DNA of 64,000 bases from Nematostella vectensis (taxonomy: Eukaryota > Cnidaria > Anthozoa > Actiniaria > Edwardsiidae), in NCBI RefSeq assembly GCF_932526225.1, contig NC_064038.1, forward strand, positions 3,224,001 through 3,288,000, read 5' to 3'. Each line of letters begins with the position of its first letter. Position 1 is the first letter of the stretch. This document shows, piece after piece, positions 60,137 to 64,000 of the stretch. The position numbers and the translations under genes were made by a program. The notes beneath the pieces were generated by a model. The model did no database searches, was not told where the DNA came from, and worked only from the letters and a program-made list of their open reading frames with translations.

Positions 60137-62322
60137 ACCCTCTTTAATGTTGAATGATATATCAACCCAAAACACTTAGCACAAAATTGAAGGTGGGGAG
60201 GGGGGTTGTAAATTATTTTGCGGGTTTTGTGCCCTTGAATAGATGAGCTTGGTGATACATGAGCTTATGATAAACAAGATCTTACATGTTAGAGTCAAGG
60301 AGCTCAATAACGTCCGTGTCTATGCTTATGAGCTTATGATAAACAAGATCTTACATGTTAGAGTCAAGGAGTTCAATAACGTCCGTGTCTATGCTTATGA
60401 GCTTATGATAAACAAGATCTTACATGTTAGAGTCAAGGAGCTCAATAACGTCCGTGTCTATGCTTATGAGCTTATGATAAACAAGATCTTACATGTTAGA
60501 GTCAAGGAGCTCAATAACGTCCGTGTCTATGCTTATGAGCTTATGATAAACAAGATCTTACATGTTAGAGTCAAGGAGCTCAATAATGTCCGTGTCTATG
60601 TTTATGAGCTTATGATAAACAAGATCTTACATGTTAGAGTCAAGGAGCTCAATAACGTCCGTGTCTATGCTTATGAGCTTATGGTAAACAAGATCGTACA
60701 TGTTAGAGTCAAGGAGCTCAATAACGTCCGTGTCTATGCTTATGAGCTTATGATAAACAAGATCTTACATGTTAGAGTCAAGGAGCTCAATAACGTCCGT
60801 GTCTATGCTTATGAGCTTATGATAAACAAGATCGTACATGTTAGAGTCAAGGAGCTCAATAACGTCCGTGTCTATGCTTATGAGCTTATGATAAACAAGA
60901 TCTTACATGTTAGAGTCAAGGAGCTCAATAACGTCCGTGTCTATGCTTATGAGCTTATGATAAACAAGATCTTACATGTTAGAGTCAAGGAGCTCAATAA
61001 CGTCCGTGTCTATGCTTATGAGCTTATGATAAACAAGATCTTACATGTTAGAGTCAAGGAGTTCAATGACGTCCGTGTCTATGCTTATGAGCTTATGATA
61101 AACAAGATCTTACATGTTAGAGTCAAGGAGCTCAATAACGTCCGTGTCTATGCTTATGAGCTTATGATAAACAAGATCTTACATGTTAGAGTCAAGGAGC
61201 TCAATAACGTCCGTGTCTATGCTTATGAGCTTATGATAAACAAGATCTTACATGTTAGAGTCAAGGAGCTCAATAACGTCCGTGTCTATGCTTATGAGCT
61301 TATGATAAACAAGATCTTACATGTTAGAGTCAAGGAGCTCAATAACGTCCGTGTCTATGCTTATGAGCTTATGATAAACAAGATCTTACATGTTAGAGTC
61401 AAGGAGCTCAATAACGTCCGTGTCTATGCTTATGAGCTTATGATAAACAAGATCTTACATGTTAGAGTCAAGGAGTTCAATGACGTCCGTGTCTATGCTT
61501 ATGAGCTTATGATAAACAAGATCTTACATGTTAGAGTCAAGGAGCTCAATAACGTCCGTGTCTATGCTTATGAGCTTATGATAAACAAGATCTTACATGT
61601 TAGAGTCAAGGAGCTCAATAACGTCCGTGTCTATGCTTATGAGCTTATGATAAACAAGATCTTACATGTTAGAGTCAAGGAGCTCAATAACGTCCGTGTC
61701 TATGCTTATGAGCTTATGATAAACAAGATCTTACATGTTAGAGTCAAGGAGCTCAATAACGTCCGTGTCTATGCTTATGAGCTTATGATAAACAAGATCT
61801 TACATGTTAGAGTCAAGGAGCTCAATAACGTCCGTGTCTATGCTTATGAGCTTACGATAAACAAGATCTTACATGTTAGAGTCAAGGAGCTCAATAACGT
61901 CCGTGTGGTCCCACTTCTTGGCCCAGTCAATTGCGATCCTAGAGAAGCAAAGGTTATGATATGGTAAGCGGAATGCAATTTTCTTTTTGCAGTGCTGGAT
62001 ATTAAAGGCTCTTAATCCGACACATGGTTGCTGTGTTCTGGTTTAAGTATTCTGGAGATTAAAATATCTCATCATTCCGGATTGTGTTAACAATAGAATG
62101 GATCCTTGTATTGTAGGATTACTTGCCCTGTTATGAAAGTAGAATGTCAGGAGCTCATGTGCAACTCTTGTCTTTGTGAAGAACACACTTACCAGTTGTT
62201 TTTAGGATCCCGGATGTGTGGATTTGCTCCCAGGGCCAGTAGCTGCTCCACAACTGCAGCACAGCCTCTCCCAGCCGCAACCATCAGAGCGGTGGCCTGG
62301 GTCTCAGAGTGTTGGTAATCAA
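38249..62322 (-). CDS. YTHDC2: 3'-5' RNA helicase YTHDC2 (C-terminal part, 31 exons; N-terminus off window)
   Basis: This is a DEAH-box RNA helicase and m6A reader. In animals it controls germline entry into meiosis by destabilising transcripts with its partners MEIOC and XRN1. Thirty-one exons with consistent phases give 3086 coding bases, about 1027 residues. They carry in order: ankyrin repeats (the insertion typical of this family), helicase C lobe with motif VI QRRGRAGR, HA2/OB region, serine-rich linker, YTH domain and a Pro/Gln-rich tail. The R3H domain and RecA1 lobe, with motifs I to III, must lie beyond 64000. The first exon here starts mid-codon. Eleven of its thirty introns have splice-junction tandem arrays. 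Exon lists are in the block entries below. Confidence 0.96.
38790..40329 (-). repeat. Donor-spanning 38-bp minisatellite, last YTHDC2 intron
   Basis: About 40 copies. On the minus strand the exon donor reads CAG then GTAAGACATTCAAGTG. The units read CGG then GTAGGTAGGACATTCAAGTG, so each begins with a donor-like GTAGGT. Some units are shortened by loss of CACGAT-type bases. Confidence 0.9.
41336..42948. repeat. 20-bp minisatellite in YTHDC2 YTH intron
   Basis: About 80 copies of GTTGCATGRTGTTGGAAGAA, with occasional 10-base insertions (TTGGAGGGTG). Minus-strand reading is pyrimidine-rich (CTTCTTCCAACACC). It does not touch a splice site. Open frames of more than 500 aa across it are repeat artefacts. 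Confidence 0.95.
43276..43636. repeat. 20-bp tandem repeat in YTHDC2 YTH intron
   Basis: Eighteen copies of TTCTGCCGTGYTGAACTTAG, very uniform. Same period as the neighbouring 41336-42948 array but unrelated sequence. Confidence 0.95.
44725..44880 (+). repeat. Dispersed repeat, copy B
   Basis: Partner of 34650-34850, in an intron of YTHDC2 and antisense to it. It is shorter by an internal deletion after TCCATTTCCATCG. Confidence 0.7.
45655..45785 (-). repeat. tRNA-derived SINE in YTHDC2 intron
   Basis: Minus strand has an A-box-like TGTGGCGTAGTTTG and a B-box-like GATTTGATTCCCAC. The layout matches the SINEs near 19160 and 30290, but the sequence differs. A pol III-type head without a clear cloverleaf. 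Confidence 0.55.
46035..46680 (-). repeat. Donor-spanning 74-bp tandem repeat, YTHDC2 linker exon
   Basis: The last ~49 bases of exon 46722-46632 (GAGCGAATCAATCCCGAGC ... GCAAGGCCAG) plus the donor GTAAGATTTAGC are repeated about nine times. Donors at 46631, 46557 and 46483 show a 74-base period. The higher-coordinate copy is the exon itself. Confidence 0.93.
46840..47363 (-). repeat. Donor-derived ~66-bp tandem repeat, YTHDC2 intron
   Basis: About eight copies. The exon reads GACGAG then GTAAACACTTACCAACCC. The units read GACGAA then GTAACACAT...TTACCGAC, so the donor segment is part of the unit although diverged. Confidence 0.8.
48503..48777. mobile_element. Tc1/mariner-type MITE (275 bp)
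   Basis: Terminal inverted repeats of about 35-40 bases: CAGGGTGGATAAAAACTTCG at the left, and the right end reads CAGGGTGGATCAAAAGTTCG on the minus strand. They are flanked by TA on both sides (48501-48502, 48778-48779), the usual mariner target duplication. There is no transposase frame, so it is non-autonomous. It sits in a YTHDC2 intron. Confidence 0.88.
48890..49215 (-). repeat. Acceptor-spanning ~78-bp tandem repeat, YTHDC2
   Basis: Five copies of the acceptor and first ~33 bases of exon 48895-48825: CCCTTAG then GCTGCGCTTTG and CATGTACCCCCAGATCGCCC. Only the last copy (minus sense) continues into the full exon and its donor. Confidence 0.92.
49930..52600 (-). repeat. Donor-spanning 41-bp minisatellite, YTHDC2
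   Basis: About 64 copies. The exon 52690-52584 ends AAGGCCTTTAGG followed by GTAACGTGTACA. Units on the minus strand repeat AAGGCCTTTAGG or AAGGCCTTCAGG followed by GTAATGTGTACA. Two sub-families (below and above about 50600) and internal segmental duplications are visible. It nearly fills a 2.8-kb intron. Confidence 0.93.
53150..53320 (-). repeat. Acceptor-spanning duplication, YTHDC2
   Basis: The acceptor and first ~47 bases of exon 53149-53027 (TTGCCTACAG then GCCGGCACCTTGCAGATC) are duplicated at about 53203-53248, with a more decayed partial copy near 53285-53320. The duplicate carries an in-frame stop (GTGAAGC for GTGGAGC), so it is a dead pseudo-exon. Confidence 0.85.
53846..54125 (-). 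repeat. Acceptor-side 45-bp tandem repeat, YTHDC2
   Basis: Six copies ending CGCCTGTTATTATAG on the minus strand. The last runs into the real acceptor (CGCCTGTTATTATATTGTAG) of exon 53845-53726, so the intron's 3' end is the repeated piece. Confidence 0.88.
54270..54660 (-). repeat. Acceptor-spanning 37-bp tandem repeat, YTHDC2
   Basis: About ten copies, decaying away from the exon. The real junction is TTCTTCTAG then AGCTGGTCGTTGTTCTC at 54286. Units read TTTATTCCAG then ATCTGGTCGTTGTTCTC, so each has a pyrimidine tract, an AG and 17 exon-like bases. Confidence 0.93.
56205..58950 (-). repeat. Donor-spanning 29/31-bp minisatellite, YTHDC2
   Basis: About 90 copies. The exon 59029-58939 ends ACCAAACG with donor GTACAGTGAGAC. 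Each unit on the minus strand repeats ACCAAACG then GTACAGTGAGAC. Unit length alternates between 29 and 31 bases by a CT dinucleotide. Plus-strand open frames of up to 911 aa through it are artefacts. Confidence 0.95.
60101..60137. repeat. Poly-C tract with CA microsatellite
   Basis: About twenty C residues followed by a CA run. It is unstable sequence and length may be unreliable in the assembly. Confidence 0.9.
60255..61905 (-). repeat. Donor-spanning 69-bp minisatellite, YTHDC2 ankyrin exon
   Basis: The last 29 exon bases (GACGTTATTGAGCTC ... AACAT) plus 40 intron bases starting GTAAGATCTTG are repeated. Donor boundaries run from 61872 to 60285, exactly 23 further units with no indel, 24 donors in all. 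Reading past the first donor meets TAA at once (ATG TAA), so use of a later donor would truncate the protein. Confidence 0.96.
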
Positions 62323-62324
62323 CT

Positions 62325-64000
62325 GTGAAAAGAAACCATGGAAACATGGCTTGTTAGAAAAAAAGAGACCATAGAAACATAGAAACATGGCTTGTTAGAA
62401 AAAAAGAGACCACAGAAACATGGAAACTGGCTTGTTAGAAAAAAAGAGATCATAGAAACATGGAAACTGGCTTGTTAGAAAAAAAGAGACCATAGAAACA
62501 TAGAAACATGGCTTGTTAGAAAAAAAGAGACCACAGAAACATGGAAACTGGCTTGTTAGAAAAAAAGAGATCATAGAAACATGGAAACTGGCTTGTTAGA
62601 AAAAAAGAGACCACAGAAACATAGAAACATGGCTTGTTAGAAAAAAAGAGACCACAGAAACATGGAAACATGGCTTGTTAGAAAAAAAGAGACCATAGAA
62701 ACATAGAAACATGGCTTGTTAGAAAAAAAGAGACCACAGAAACATGGAAACATGGCTTGTTAGAAAAAAAGAGACCATAGAAACATGGAAACATGGTTTG
62801 TTAGAAAAAAAGAGACCACAGAAACATAGAAACATGGCTTGTTAGAAAAAAAGAGATCATAGAAACATGGAAACTGGCTTGTTAGAAAAAAAGAGACCAT
62901 AGAAACATAGAAACATGGCTTGTTAGAAAAAAAGAGACCACAGAAACATGGAAACATGGCTTGTTAGAAAAAAAGAGACCATAGAAACATGGAAACATGG
63001 TTTGTTAGAAAAAAAGAGACCACAGAAACATGGAAACATGGCTTGTTAGAAAAAAAGAGACCATAGAAACATGGAAACATGGCTTGTTAGAAAAAAAGAG
63101 ACCATAGAAACATGGAAACATGGCTTGTTAGAAAAAAAAGAGACCATAGAAACATAGAAACATGGCTTGTTAGAAAAAAAGAGACCATAGAAACATAGAA
63201 ACATGGCATGTTAGAAAAAAAGAGACCATAGAAACATGGAAACATGGCTTGTTAGAAAAAAAGAGACCATAGAAACATGGAAACATGGCTTGTTAGAAAA
63301 AAAAGAGACCATAGAAACATAGAAACATGGCATGTTAGAAAAAAAGAGACCATAGAAACATGGCTTGTTAGAAAAAAAAAACATAGAAACATGGCTTGTT
63401 AGAAAAAAGAGACCATAGAAACATAGAAACATGGCTTGTTAGAAAAAAGAGACCATAGAAACACGGAAACATGGCTTGTTAGAAAAAAAGAGACCATAGA
63501 AACATGGAAACATGGCTTGTTAGAAAAAAAAGAGACCATAGAAACATAGAAACATGGCTTGTTAGAAAAAAAGAGACCATAGAAACATGGAAACATGGCT
63601 TGTTAGAAAAAAAGAGACCATAGAAACATAGAAACATGGCTTGTTAGAAAAAAAGAGACCATAGAAACATAGAAACTGGCTTGTTAGAAAAAAAGAGACC
63701 ATAGAAACATAGAAACATGGCTTGTTAGAAAAAAAGAGACCATAGAAACATAGAAACTGGCTTGTTAGAGAAAAAGAGACCATAGAAACATGGCTTGTTA
63801 GAAAAAAAGAGACCATAGAAACATGGCTTGTTAGAAAAAAGAGAACATAGAAACATGGCTTGTTAGAAAAAAAGAGACCATAGGAACATAGAAACATGGC
63901 TTGTTAGAAAAAAAGAGACCATAGAAACATGGCTTGTTAGAAAAAAAAGAGACCATAGAAACATGGCTTGTTAGAAAAAAAGAGACCATAGAAACATGGC
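62325..64000 (-). repeat. Acceptor-side ~41-bp minisatellite, YTHDC2 (runs off window)
   Basis: About 40 copies. On the minus strand units read CATGGTCTC-TTTTTTTCTAACAAGC, a pyrimidine tract with a branch-point-like CTAAC. The exon acceptor (CCATGGTTTCTTTTCACAG at 62323) aligns as a diverged unit. The array continues past base 64000. Confidence 0.9.

Larger units (their letters stand above)
59443..62322 (-). other. YTHDC2: YTHDC2 ankyrin-repeat exons
   Basis: Exons 62322-62193, 61938-61873, 59560-59443. Recognised by ATALMVAAGRG, VVEQLLALGANPH, WIAIDWAKKWDHTDVIELL and then ELSEETKELLAVYHKTFDDD. The first exon is entered in phase 1. The ankyrin insertion lies between the two RecA lobes, a hallmark of YTHDC2. 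Confidence 0.93.

Noticed and set aside
60243-61967. 574-codon plus-strand frame
   Set aside because: Antisense read-through of the 69-bp donor array; the unit length is a multiple of three and happens to lack stops.

Overview
The window looks like intron-rich animal DNA, most plausibly from an anthozoan cnidarian (a sea-anemone-like genome). The evidence is many small exons with GT-AG introns, secreted single-VWA proteins carrying WAP or PAN modules, tRNA-derived SINEs, a TA-flanked mariner-type MITE and very many minisatellites. The species itself is an inference. None of the genes is bacterial, and most of the long open frames are read-throughs of tandem repeats.

Four genes can be built exon by exon with consistent splice phases. 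(1) Minus strand, 7777-1985: a secreted protein of about 298 aa with signal peptide, WAP four-disulfide core and VWA domain. (2) Plus strand, 10796-31330: a complete 31-exon DIS3L (DIS3-like 3'-5' exoribonuclease), 1047 aa, with PIN, two cold-shock, RNB and S1 domains. (3) Plus strand, 33326-37265: a secreted VWA-PAN protein of 294 aa in six exons. (4) Minus strand, from beyond the right edge to 38249: the C-terminal two thirds of YTHDC2 (31 exons, about 1027 aa) with ankyrin repeats, DEAH-helicase C lobe, HA2/OB region and YTH domain. Its N-terminal R3H and helicase N lobe must lie past base 64000. Genes 1 and 2 are divergent; genes 3 and 4 converge tail to tail. DIS3L and YTHDC2 both act in RNA decay (cytoplasmic exosome nuclease; m6A-linked helicase that recruits XRN1), so their closeness is notable, but functional coupling is only a possibility.

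Much of the window, by eye roughly a quarter to a third, is tandem repeats. The striking pattern is that many arrays are not just inside introns: their unit contains an exon-intron boundary. I found 16 such cases in all four genes. The real splice donor or acceptor, usually with some flanking exon bases, has been amplified into the intron 2 to about 90 times. The clearest is DIS3L intron 26: 66 exact 27-bp units, each made of the last 15 exon bases plus the first 12 intron bases. This gives 67 near-identical in-frame 5' splice sites and 67 CACGTG-type E-boxes. YTHDC2 has eleven such arrays, at both donors and acceptors. This 'splice-junction minisatellite' pattern is the main discovery candidate.

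Other observations: a Trp-to-Phe change at a YTH aromatic-cage position, a GC-AG intron in YTHDC2, a 275-bp mariner-type MITE, a 150-bp foldback element, three tRNA-like SINEs (one seeding an array), and dispersed repeat pairs.
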